From positions 1 through 6,884 of the forward strand of contig JAHHUJ010000112.1 of NCBI GenBank assembly GCA_020024075.1: a stretch of 6,884 nt of DNA, given 5' to 3'. The stretch is from Psychrobacter sp. Its GTDB lineage: Bacteria > Pseudomonadota > Gammaproteobacteria > Pseudomonadales > Moraxellaceae. Shown here in pieces: positions 1 through 6,671 of the stretch; positions within the stretch are counted from its first letter, which is position 1, and every line of letters starts with the position of its first letter. Below the pieces are notes generated by a model. It was not told where the DNA came from and did no database searches. It saw nothing but the letters and a program-made list of their open reading frames with translations. A program made the position numbers and the translations under genes.

Positions 1-1
1 C

Positions 2-844
2 CTACAAGATGCGGTGCCTATGACAGCTGGGCAAGAGTTTAACGCCTTCGCCACCAGGATTAAGGCTGAAAAAAAGCGCATTGAAGAAGTTCGTAGCCTG
101 CTGTATGAAATCAATATGGGCGCGACTGCCATTGGTACTGGAATTAACGCCCCTACTGATTATCCAGAAACCGTCGCCGCTGTCCTAGCAGAGCTTACTG
201 GCAAGCCTTTTTACACCGCAGAAGATTTGGTACAAGCCACGCAAGATACCAGTACCTATGTGGCACTCTCTGGCAACTTACGTCTATTGGCCACTCGTTT
301 ATCAAAAATCGCCAACGATATCCGCTTACAATCTTCAGGCCCTCGAGCTGGCCTTGGTCAATATCGCATTCCACAAATGCAGCCAGGTAGCTCAATTATG
401 CCAGGTAAAGTTAACCCTGTGATTCCAGAAGTGGTGAACCAAGCTTGTTTCCACGTGCTGGGTATTGACCATGCGATTGCGTTTGCCTCTGAGGCGGGTC
501 AGCTACAATTAAACGTATTTGAGCCGGTGATGGCATTTAACTTATTTACCGGCCTAAGCATGATGGCAAATATCTGTGAAACCTTTGCCACTCGCTGTGT
601 TGATGGTATTGAAATGAATGATGATTATTGCCGTGAGCAAGTGTTAAGCAACATTGGTCTAGTAACTGCGTTAAACCCATATCTTGGTTATGAAGTCTCT
701 AGTCGTATTGCCAAAAAGGCACAAGAAAGTGGCGGCAGTATCTACAATATCGTTTTAGAAGAGAAGTTGTTAGATCAAGAAACACTAGATAAAATTATCT
801 CTCCTGAAAATATGGTATATCCACTGTTAAAACCAAAGGTTTAA
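2..844 (+). CDS. aspA: Aspartate ammonia-lyase (aspartase), C-terminal part, 5' end cut by window edge
   Basis: Catalyses reversible deamination of L-aspartate to fumarate and ammonia in the cytoplasm. The frame is open from base 2 (LQDAVPMT..., a conserved fumarase/aspartase block), so the GTG at 14 is an internal valine codon and not the start; about 280 residues, some 60% of a usual ~470-residue aspartase, are visible. The superfamily signature GSSIMPGKVN lies at 386-415 and includes the serine loop that supplies the catalytic base and the substrate-binding lysine. What follows it, PVIPEVVNQ and then EAGQLQLNVFEP, is aspartase-like; fumarase class II instead has PTQCEA at this point. The gene ends with TAA at 842-844, about 50 bases before a strong terminator, and converges on the nitrate cluster, so it is unlikely to be in the same regulon. 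No frameshift is seen in the visible part. Confidence 0.95.
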   Translation, partial: LQDAVPMTAGQEFNAFATRIKAEKKRIEEVRSLLYEINMGATAIGTGINAPTDYPETVAAVLAELTGKPFYTAEDLVQATQDTSTYVALSGNLRLLATRLSKIANDIRLQSSGPRAGLGQYRIPQMQPGSSIMPGKVNPVIPEVVNQACFHVLGIDHAIAFASEAGQLQLNVFEPVMAFNLFTGLSMMANICETFATRCVDGIEMNDDYCREQVLSNIGLVTALNPYLGYEVSSRIAKKAQESGGSIYNIVLEEKLLDQETLDKIISPENMVYPLLKPKV

Positions 845-895
845 CTTTGCCAGTTTTACCCAATAATTTGTCTAACGATTGTAGGGTACATCCAT

Positions 896-930
896 AAAAA
901 AGAGGTGGGCTTTTACCCACCTCTTTTTTT
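896..930. terminator. Bidirectional intrinsic terminator between aspA and cobA
   Basis: A perfect 14-bp inverted repeat (arms 896-909 and 916-929) surrounds a 6-base loop. The core GAGGTGGG/CCCACCTC is GC-rich and is flanked by an A-run on the left and a T-run on the right. Transcripts from aspA on the plus strand meet stem plus U-run, and transcripts from cobA on the minus strand do too, so one hairpin can end both convergent units. It lies 51 bases after the aspA stop and about 75 bases after the cobA stop. Confidence 0.93.
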
Positions 931-1003
931 GATTCAACCTTCGACTATATAGTTTTCAATAGCTACTTATAGTCTTTCTCAACTATTACCATGTAAACTG
1001 GTT

Positions 1004-1885
1004 CTAGACCACTAACTCTGAAACATTATGACTTTCAGCAAATTCACGCTGAACCTGTAAATCGGCTAAATTATAGATAGAGAATTGCTGATGCAGATTA
1101 ACCACTTCCCCGATGATTAATAACGCAGGTGTTGGCAAATTGGCCTGTTTTTGCTTGCCGACAATATCTTGTAATGAACCTACCAAAACTTGCTGTGTGG
1201 GCAGACTAGCATGGCTTACTATAGCAAACGGTGTATCACTATCTCGTCCCGACTCTACCAGTCCTTTGGTCAAACTTGCCAGCTGATTTAGCCCCATATA
1301 CAGTACTAAAGTCTGGGTTGAGTCTAACATTTCAGTATAATCCTGATTTGGGGTCTTAGTCTTTTTAAACGCGGTTACAAATTTAACAGACTGAGCACAC
1401 TGTCTATGAGTTAAAGGAATGCCTGCGCTACTAGCAGCAGCACTAGCAGCGGTAATACCTGGAATAGACTCAAAATACACCCCATTAGCCACCAAAGTCT
1501 GTAATTCTTCCCCGCCCCTACCAAAAATAAAAGGGTCCCCTCCTTTTAGGCGCACCACGCATTTGCCGGCTTGAGCCTGAGTCACTAAAAGCTGATTGAT
1601 CTCCTCTTGTGGTAGGGCATGATTATCACAGCGCTTACCCACAAATATTTTGGTCGCTTGTTGACAGCAGCTATCCAAAATATCCTCAGATACCAAGCTA
1701 TCATAGAGCACTACATCTGCTTGTTGCATGATACGATAAGCTTTGAGAGTCAATAACTCAGGATCACCAGGACCTGCCCCTATTAAATAGACCGCCCCTT
1801 TTTTGGCTTGCTTAGACCAAGCATCTTTTGTAATTATACTTTCGAGCTTAATGCTTTCTAGCTCAATATCACCTAGCTCAGTCAT
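1004..1885 (-). CDS. cobA: Uroporphyrinogen-III C-methyltransferase (SUMT)
   Basis: Transfers two methyl groups from S-adenosylmethionine to uroporphyrinogen III, giving precorrin-2, the branch point to siroheme and cobalamin. The 293-residue product shows the SUMT landmarks in order: GAGPGDPELLTL (36-47), RLKGGDPFIFGRGGEE (112-127), PGITAASAAAS (142-152) and GIPLTHR (155-161). It has only the methyltransferase domain. The N-terminal dehydrogenase/ferrochelatase half of CysG is absent, so siroheme completion must be encoded elsewhere. About 28 residues precede the conserved fold, partly made of a pentapeptide repeat. The ATG at 1883-1885 is supported by AAGGAG ten bases upstream. It lies 77 bases after nasA on the same strand and is followed by a strong terminator, so it is probably the last gene of the nitrate-assimilation unit, supplying siroheme for nitrite reductase. 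It could also serve B12 synthesis, but the context favours nitrite/sulfite reduction. Confidence 0.95.
   Translation of the reverse strand: MTELGDIELESIKLESIITKDAWSKQAKKGAVYLIGAGPGDPELLTLKAYRIMQQADVVLYDSLVSEDILDSCCQQATKIFVGKRCDNHALPQEEINQLLVTQAQAGKCVVRLKGGDPFIFGRGGEELQTLVANGVYFESIPGITAASAAASSAGIPLTHRQCAQSVKFVTAFKKTKTPNQDYTEMLDSTQTLVLYMGLNQLASLTKGLVESGRDSDTPFAIVSHASLPTQQVLVGSLQDIVGKQKQANLPTPALLIIGEVVNLHQQFSIYNLADLQVQREFAESHNVSELVV
1838..1882 (-). repeat. Three degenerate 15-nt tandem repeats at the cobA 5' end
   Basis: Codons 2-16 of cobA encode three successive five-residue units, TELGD, IELES and IKLES. On DNA these are 15-base units with visible similarity, especially the second and third. 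They lie in the N-terminal tail before the conserved methyltransferase fold, where length change would be tolerated. The pattern suggests old slippage duplication. Confidence 0.6.
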
Positions 1886-1895
1886 GATTGGGATG

Positions 1896-1901
1896 CTCCT
1901 T
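1896..1901 (-). promoter_or_regulatory. Shine-Dalgarno sequence of cobA
   Basis: AAGGAG on the minus strand ends 10 bases before the cobA ATG. It is a near-perfect match to the anti-Shine-Dalgarno and decides the start at 1885 over the first residues of the conserved fold about 28 codons later. It also shows cobA can be translated independently of nasA, which ends 77 bases upstream. Confidence 0.75.
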
Positions 1902-1962
1902 GGCGTGGTATATTTAAGTTACTGTGCTCATAACCTTCTAAGCTGCAATTGATATGCCAGTT

Positions 1963-4900
1963 TTAAGCCAATGCCAGCTCCTTTTTTGGGATAACCTGTT
2001 TAATAAGCTCATTTATTTGACCAATGCAAGAGCCGCAGTTCGTCCCCGCTTGACATAATTTGCCCACCTCAATAGCATCCGAAGCCCCTTGAGAGGTGAT
2101 CACATCAATAATTGTATTTTCGCCTACCCCCATACAGGCACAGACTATCGCCCCAGGATCGACATAACCTGTGGCAGGTCTACCGGCCAACAACCATTTA
2201 ACCGAAGCAACCTCACTCATATCCGCGAAGCAACTGTTTAGCCAATGCGTATTTGGCAGCTGCTCTAAGCTAGGAGCAATATACAATACCAGCCTCACTT
2301 GCTCTGGATTTTGCTCAGTAGAGTTCGGGGTTGGCAAGGTGTTTTTTTGACAAACCACGTAACGTAACTGCTGTGCCGCCCTATTTAGCATAACACTGGT
2401 AGCTAAAGACTTATCAGGGCTATGACTGCCCGACTCTTTATCCTCTCTATTTTCTTTACCCGCTTCATTAGATCGCAGCTTATTAGGCACGATAGAGTCT
2501 ACAAATTGCTGCCAATACTTAGCAGTTAACCAGGTTTTACTCACCGATTCATCACAGGTAGCTAAGTTAATTAAAACACTGTCTTGTTGACGACTAAGAC
2601 TCCAAATCAAAGACGGAGCAAACTGCTTTGTATGACTATTCGGGATTTGACCAGACATTTGACGCAGCTGCACCAATACAGAGTCAAGCCAATCAGGATG
2701 CACTAAAATACGGCCTAATAAGCTAACTTCTAAGGCTTCAATCGTTATGGCTGAGTTTTTTAACTCTGGCTGAGCAGATAAGGGATCAACTTTAGTGGGA
2801 ATAAGGGTTCCCACTCTTGCCAAACTAGCAAAAGCATCACTCCAGTGCATCGGCATAAAAGCATCGCCCATCCGCATCTCATCGCTGACCTCTATTTGAG
2901 CCATGACCTTAGATGCAAAACCTGTACAGTCTACTGTTGCTCCCCCCTCTGCTTGAATAGATACAAAGTCCTTATCTATGACTCCTAAGAGGTTGGCATC
3001 GGCAGGGTGTATGCTCAAAGTGGGTACTGTCTGCTGTTGATTTAACTGAGCCGCTAAAGCCGTTCGAGTCATGGTATGCCACTGATCACGTAGTCTTCCG
3101 GTGATTAAGCGTAATGACAGCTGATTATTTGTTGTTACTGTTTGATTCAATCCTATGTTGTTAAAGCCACTTTTTTTGGTGCTCACGGCTGCTTCTGGAG
3201 ACACAGCAAATCTATTGACCATACCTGCCTGTTTGGGCGGATAAATGGCCAAAAACTGGGGAGCTTTGTGCCTAAAGTCTGGGGCAATTAAATCAATATA
3301 TTTACCGCCCCACTGCATGGGATCCATCTCATCATAGCCTTGACCCTGCTCTTGTAGCTCAGCGATTAAGTCAAGCTGTCTTGGATATCTGTCATTTTGA
3401 TAACTGGTTAAAGCGGCGTGCTCCAAAAAAATCTCACTAGGGTCAGTATAATCAAACCCTCCAAATCCCATACGCTTGGCTACTTGTGAGAATATCCACC
3501 AATCAGGCTTAGACTCCCCTGCACTCGGTAAGAACCCACGCTGGCGAGAAATTCGGCGCTCAGAATTAGTCACAGTACCTGATTTCTCACCCCAGCTCTG
3601 AGCGGGCAACACAATATCTGCACAGCGCAGAGTATCACTGTCTTTTGAGCATTCAGAAACTATAACCAAATCACATTGTGCCAACGCCTTACGAAACTTC
3701 TCAGCTTCTGGCAGGCTTACAACTGGGTTAGTAGCGACAATCCACAGTGCTTTTATACTACCTTCGAGTATCGCATCGGCCACTGCACAGGCTGTAACTC
3801 CTGGTTTAGCATCAATGGGCTGTGCTGACTGCCAAAACTGCTCAGCAGCTTGTCTGTGCTCTACATTATCTAGCTGCAAATGCCCAGCTAACAAGTTAGA
3901 TAACGCCCCAACTTCACGCCCGCCCATAGCGTTAGGCTGACCTGTCAATGAAAAAGGACCTACCCCTGGCTTTCCGACACGCCCTGTCAATAAATGGGTA
4001 TTAATGATAGCGTTGACTTTATCAGTGCCACTACTGGACTGATTCACTCCCATACTAAAAGCGGTGACCGTCTTGTTATTGGCAGCCACAAGCTGATAAA
4101 ACTGCTTAACTTGTTCTATATCTAACTCAGTGGCTGTGGCCACTGCTTGTAGGCTCCAGTCCTCAGCGCTGGCCAACGCCTCTTCTAAGCCCTCACATTT
4201 TGAGGTGTAACTAGCCTCTTTATAACCATTATCATTTAAATATTTAAGCAAGCCGTTATATAAATGACTGTCACTTCCGGGGGCAAGGGGTAAATGCAAA
4301 TCTGCAAATTCACAAGAATCAGTACGTCTTGGGTCTATGACTATCAGCTTTTTATTAGGATTATCTTTCTTAGCCTGTAAAAAACGCCCAAATAATATAG
4401 GGTGACACCAAGCCATATTTGAGCCGACCAACACCAATAAGTCACAGTCTTCAAAATCAGTATAGCTGCCTGGAACCAGATCTGCCCCAAAAGCCCGCTT
4501 ATGACCCGCCACTGCTGAAGACATACATAGCCTAGAGTTTGAATCAATATTATTACTACCAATAAACCCCTTCATCAGCTTATTGGCCACATAATAATCT
4601 TCTGTTAGTAGCTGCCCTGAGACATAAAACATCACACTTTGTGGCCCATGTTCCAAAATTGTCTGGTTCAAACGACCCGCCACATCATCAAGTACTCTCT
4701 CCCAATCAGTTTCTTGGTTTTGACTAACTTGATTGCTTTGACTAACTTGACTGTTTTGACTGTTTTGAATTTTCTGACTAACTTGATTATCTTGAATATT
4801 CTGACTGGCTTTATTACATGGCACTGAAGATGCCAGCCCCATAGATACCAACTTGTCTTGATAATAGGGCTGAGTTAACCGGCGCTCAACTCCTAAAGTT

Positions 4901-5055
4901 TGGGCAAGATTACTGCCCTTTGAACACAGCTTTCCAAAGTTAGCAGGATGATGAGGATCCCCTTTAACCTCTACCTTGCCTGTTAGGTTATTGACAGTGG
5001 CTAATACGCCGCAGCCTACACCGCAGTAAGGACAAGTACTACGCACGCTCTGCAC
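1963..5055 (-). CDS. nasA: Assimilatory nitrate reductase, large catalytic subunit (Mo-bis-MGD, [4Fe-4S], C-terminal BFD-type [2Fe-2S])
   Basis: Reduces nitrate to nitrite in the cytoplasm; no Tat signal precedes the first cluster, which argues against periplasmic NapA. Visible parts of the 1030-residue product: [4Fe-4S] ligands C8, C11, C15 and C44 with the electron-relay lysine K46; the likely molybdenum-ligand cysteine C177 in NSRLCMSSAV; the pterin-binding core with PAQSWGEKSGTVTNSERR; a molydopterin-dinucleotide domain from about residue 650 (TGRLRDQWHTMTR) to about 775; and a C-terminal BFD-like [2Fe-2S] domain with C972, C974, C1007 and C1010 (CxC-x32-CxxC). Klebsiella-type NasA is near 870 residues. 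The extra length comes from a Gln-triplet repeat (84-113) and a poorly conserved region before the BFD domain with a charged linker (863-882). The GTG start at 5055 has only a weak ribosome site; the frame is open upstream to 5160 but has no other ATG, GTG or TTG. It follows the FAD reductase gene by 158 bases and precedes cobA by 77. A promoter with a dyad lies just upstream. Naming follows Klebsiella; Bacillus calls the catalytic subunit NasC. Confidence 0.94.
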   Translation of the reverse strand: MQSVRSTCPYCGVGCGVLATVNNLTGKVEVKGDPHHPANFGKLCSKGSNLAQTLGVERRLTQPYYQDKLVSMGLASSVPCNKASQNIQDNQVSQKIQNSQNSQVSQSNQVSQNQETDWERVLDDVAGRLNQTILEHGPQSVMFYVSGQLLTEDYYVANKLMKGFIGSNNIDSNSRLCMSSAVAGHKRAFGADLVPGSYTDFEDCDLLVLVGSNMAWCHPILFGRFLQAKKDNPNKKLIVIDPRRTDSCEFADLHLPLAPGSDSHLYNGLLKYLNDNGYKEASYTSKCEGLEEALASAEDWSLQAVATATELDIEQVKQFYQLVAANNKTVTAFSMGVNQSSSGTDKVNAIINTHLLTGRVGKPGVGPFSLTGQPNAMGGREVGALSNLLAGHLQLDNVEHRQAAEQFWQSAQPIDAKPGVTACAVADAILEGSIKALWIVATNPVVSLPEAEKFRKALAQCDLVIVSECSKDSDTLRCADIVLPAQSWGEKSGTVTNSERRISRQRGFLPSAGESKPDWWIFSQVAKRMGFGGFDYTDPSEIFLEHAALTSYQNDRYPRQLDLIAELQEQGQGYDEMDPMQWGGKYIDLIAPDFRHKAPQFLAIYPPKQAGMVNRFAVSPEAAVSTKKSGFNNIGLNQTVTTNNQLSLRLITGRLRDQWHTMTRTALAAQLNQQQTVPTLSIHPADANLLGVIDKDFVSIQAEGGATVDCTGFASKVMAQIEVSDEMRMGDAFMPMHWSDAFASLARVGTLIPTKVDPLSAQPELKNSAITIEALEVSLLGRILVHPDWLDSVLVQLRQMSGQIPNSHTKQFAPSLIWSLSRQQDSVLINLATCDESVSKTWLTAKYWQQFVDSIVPNKLRSNEAGKENREDKESGSHSPDKSLATSVMLNRAAQQLRYVVCQKNTLPTPNSTEQNPEQVRLVLYIAPSLEQLPNTHWLNSCFADMSEVASVKWLLAGRPATGYVDPGAIVCACMGVGENTIIDVITSQGASDAIEVGKLCQAGTNCGSCIGQINELIKQVIPKKELALA
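4717..4806 (-). repeat. In-frame minisatellite in nasA: ten 9-nt units encoding xQx triplets
   Basis: Residues 84-113 of NasA place glutamine at 85, 88, 91, 94, 97, 100, 103, 106, 109 and 112, exactly every third position, with Ser, Asn, Ile, Val, Lys and Asp between. On DNA this is ten 9-base units with a stronger 18-base higher period. The plus-strand 12-mer TGACTAACTTGA is identical at 4721-4732, 4739-4750 and 4775-4786, with diverged copies at 4757 and 4793. All units keep the frame. The tract sits between the [4Fe-4S] domain and the start of the next domain (ETDWERVLDDVAGRL). Confidence 0.9.
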
Positions 5056-5170
5056 TGACTCACAAGCGGCCGTATCTTGGTGGCTATCTAAAGTGAAGGT
5101 ATCGATGCTCTGACTGTTTTTGATAAAATTCTCGCTATATTTTCTGTGATATCTACGCCCTTAGTGCTTT

Positions 5171-5199
5171 TTTATAGCAGTAAGACTCTTACTAGACAA
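5171..5199 (-). promoter_or_regulatory. Predicted sigma70-type promoter of nasA-cobA
   Basis: On the minus strand the -35 candidate TTGTCT (5199-5194, 4 of 6 matches) and -10 candidate TATAAA (5176-5171, 5 of 6) are separated by 17 bases, the optimal spacing. TGC directly before the -10 makes it an extended -10 (TGn). A start near 5162-5166 would give a leader of about 110 bases to the nasA GTG. It lies just 15 bases past the reductase stop. It would allow nasA and cobA to be transcribed separately from the upstream genes. This is a prediction from sequence only. Confidence 0.6.
5179..5193 (-). promoter_or_regulatory. Perfect 15-nt dyad in the promoter spacer, possible operator
   Basis: AGTAAGAGTCTTACT on the minus strand has 7-base arms around a central G. 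It occupies 15 of the 17 spacer bases between the predicted -35 and -10, a position typical for repressor binding or for activators that act on the spacer. No U-run follows on either strand, so it is not a terminator. The binding protein is unknown. Confidence 0.5.
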
Positions 5200-5213
5200 T
5201 AAATTGATTGTAT

Positions 5214-6578
5214 TTAAGCCACTGCACCCGTACTGGCTGACTTCTGCTGTATTAAAGGCTGACAATAAGCCGCACCAAATATCAGATCTTGCTTAAATTC
5301 ACAGATATCAATTTGCTCATTAATAAGCTGACTATAAAAGTTACCTTCACTGGTTTCGCCATACAATACCGCCCCTACCAGACAGTTACCCTTGATATAT
5401 AGACAGTGATATTGATCGCTATCTATTTGTCTAAAAACAACCGTTTCTATTAATGCTTGCTCATTTTCATCAAATTCAACTTGACCTGAAGAAAAAACCG
5501 CTATGCCGGATACTTTAAGCTTTAAAGCTAAGGGAGTACCGACAAAAGGAGTCCACTGCGATTTATTGTCGGGCAAAGTCAGTACGCTCAATAAGGTCTG
5601 GATATGTTGATTAACTGAGGACACCATGCCAAAAAGCTCTTCATTAATCTCGATACATTCACCAATAGCATAAACATGGTCACAGCTGCTGTGCATATAT
5701 TCATCAACCACAATACCGCGATTAACCTGAATACCACTATCAGCTGCCAGCTTGGTATTGGGAGTAATCCCCACCGCCATAACAATAAAATCCGCCGGTA
5801 GCGTTCTACCATCTTTTAGACTCAGCCCAATAACCTCATTGTCTGCATTAACTTCAATGCTTGAGGTAGCAGCCGATACCTCAAGCCCCACCTCTCTACA
5901 AGCCAGCTCTTGCTGTAGCATAAGGGCAGCTGGCAAATTTAACTGACGATTGAGCACATAATCATCTACATGAATCACAGTCATGCAAGCCCCTTGTGCG
6001 CTTAAAGCACAAGCTGCTTCTAATCCCAGCACACCCCCGCCAATCACCAGCCCTTTTTTTCCTTGCTTAGCGTAGTCACTCAACACAGTCACATCTGCCA
6101 CATCCCGAAAGACATGCACACCTTTGGCAGTATGATTTGGGAAAGCAATGACACGAGCAGTTGATCCAGTGGCGATAATCAGCTTGCCGTAGTCAAGAGA
6201 CTGATTATTGTCCAACAACACTTGCTGATGTTGAGTGTCAATCTTGGTAACACCCACGCCTGCAAGCACTGTGATACCTAAATTGTCATACTCACTTTTA
6301 TCATATAAATAAGTCTGCTCGAATTTGGTCTCGCCTGCTAACACAGGCGATAGCATGATACGGTTATACCCCACTTCACGCTCTTTACTAATCAAGACAA
6401 TCCTAGGCTTGTCTGCCTGCATCTGCAAAGCTGTGGCAAGTTTTATGGCCAGACGACTACCGGCCATGCCCGCCCCTACAATAACCACATCGCTTGATGG
6501 GCTATTAGGACAATGAGGCTGTTCAGACAAAGTGTGTAATGCACTATGAGTCTGACTGGTATTGAATAAAGCTGGCAT
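5214..6578 (-). CDS. FAD/NAD(P)H-dependent oxidoreductase, NasC / NirB N-terminal type, probable electron donor to NasA
   Basis: A 454-residue pyridine-nucleotide disulfide-oxidoreductase-like flavoprotein. Visible: FAD-binding GAGMAG (35-40) after VVIV; the YGKLIIATGS strand (130-139); the NAD(P)H-binding GGGVLGLEAA (180-189); and the second FAD motif VYAIGEC (302-308). The stretch NRQLNLPAALMLQQEL (210-225) matches the RQLD..A..L region of the nitrite reductase large subunit's N-terminal domain. The length fits Klebsiella NasC, the NADH-oxidising subunit of assimilatory nitrate reductase, and not full NirB, which has siroheme and Fe-S domains after residue ~450. It has no C-terminal BFD cysteines of its own; NasA carries that domain. 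Inferred role: pass electrons from NAD(P)H to NasA. About 29 residues precede the fold. ATG at 6576-6578 has AAGG six bases upstream. It lies 93 bases after the kinase-like gene and 158 before nasA. It might be annotated as nirB-like or as a rubredoxin-reductase homologue; the exact symbol is uncertain. Confidence 0.88.
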   Translation of the reverse strand: MPALFNTSQTHSALHTLSEQPHCPNSPSSDVVIVGAGMAGSRLAIKLATALQMQADKPRIVLISKEREVGYNRIMLSPVLAGETKFEQTYLYDKSEYDNLGITVLAGVGVTKIDTQHQQVLLDNNQSLDYGKLIIATGSTARVIAFPNHTAKGVHVFRDVADVTVLSDYAKQGKKGLVIGGGVLGLEAACALSAQGACMTVIHVDDYVLNRQLNLPAALMLQQELACREVGLEVSAATSSIEVNADNEVIGLSLKDGRTLPADFIVMAVGITPNTKLAADSGIQVNRGIVVDEYMHSSCDHVYAIGECIEINEELFGMVSSVNQHIQTLLSVLTLPDNKSQWTPFVGTPLALKLKVSGIAVFSSGQVEFDENEQALIETVVFRQIDSDQYHCLYIKGNCLVGAVLYGETSEGNFYSQLINEQIDICEFKQDLIFGAAYCQPLIQQKSASTGAVA

Positions 6579-6584
6579 GAGAGA

Positions 6585-6588
6585 CCTT
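6585..6588 (-). promoter_or_regulatory. Shine-Dalgarno of the FAD reductase gene, next to a small hairpin
   Basis: AAGG on the minus strand lies six bases before the ATG at 6578, supporting that start. Directly upstream, 6590-6603 can fold into a 5-bp stem with a UUUA loop (one G-U pair), ending one base before the Shine-Dalgarno. The rest of the 93-base gap shows no convincing promoter or terminator, so this gene is probably co-transcribed with the gene to its right. Confidence 0.55.
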
Positions 6589-6671
6589 AGCCACTAAAGC
6601 GGCAGTTGAAAAATCATTACCAATTGATGTTCTCAAACAGCCACTTGCAAGACCTAAAGAGGCTTTGTGTA

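Larger units (their letters stand above)
5056..5213 (-). other. Intergenic region and nasA leader between the FAD reductase gene and nasA
   Basis: This 158-base gap holds the predicted nasA promoter at its upstream end and then about 110 bases of untranslated leader. There is no intrinsic terminator after the reductase gene, so read-through into nasA is possible in addition to the internal promoter. The nasA reading frame is open back to a TAA at 5161-5163 but contains no ATG, GTG or TTG before 5055, so this part is treated as untranslated. Immediately before the GTG only a weak GTGAG-like purine stretch is seen, close to the start. Confidence 0.6.

Noticed and set aside
2..844. Fumarase class II instead of aspartase
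   Set aside because: The residues after the GSSIMPGKVN signature (PVIPEVVNQ) and the EAGQLQLNVFEP stretch are aspartase-type.
943..974. Inverted repeat GACTATA ... TATAGTC downstream of cobA
   Set aside because: Only 7 AT-rich pairs with an 18-base loop and no U-run; the neighbouring hairpin at 896-930 explains termination far better.
1004..1885. Full multifunctional siroheme synthase CysG
   Set aside because: At 293 residues only the methyltransferase domain fits; the dehydrogenase/ferrochelatase N-terminal half is missing.
1886..1962. Separate promoter for cobA in the 77-base gap
   Set aside because: AT-rich stretches such as TTAAATATA are present but no matching -35 at 16-18 bases; read-through from nasA is simpler.
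4711..4811. CRISPR-like array
   Set aside because: Units are 9 or 18 nt, contiguous, without unique spacers, and keep the nasA frame; it is a coding minisatellite.
4639..4827. Plus-strand open frame of 62 codons rich in Leu/Thr/Asn
   Set aside because: It is the antisense shadow of the nasA Gln repeat; its hydrophobic periodicity comes from reading the tandem repeat backwards, and no ribosome site supports it.
1963..5055. Periplasmic nitrate reductase NapA or formate dehydrogenase
   Set aside because: There is no Tat leader before the first Fe-S cysteines, there is a C-terminal BFD [2Fe-2S] domain, and the neighbours are a NADH/FAD protein and cobA; the active-site context is the cysteine-type RLCMSSAV of Nas/Nap.
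6579..6671. Promoter or terminator between the kinase-like gene and the FAD reductase gene
   Set aside because: TTGAGA and TTGCAA hexamers occur but no acceptable -10 lies at the right distance, no GG-N10-GC sigma54 site is seen, and the only stem before a T-run has 4 pairs.
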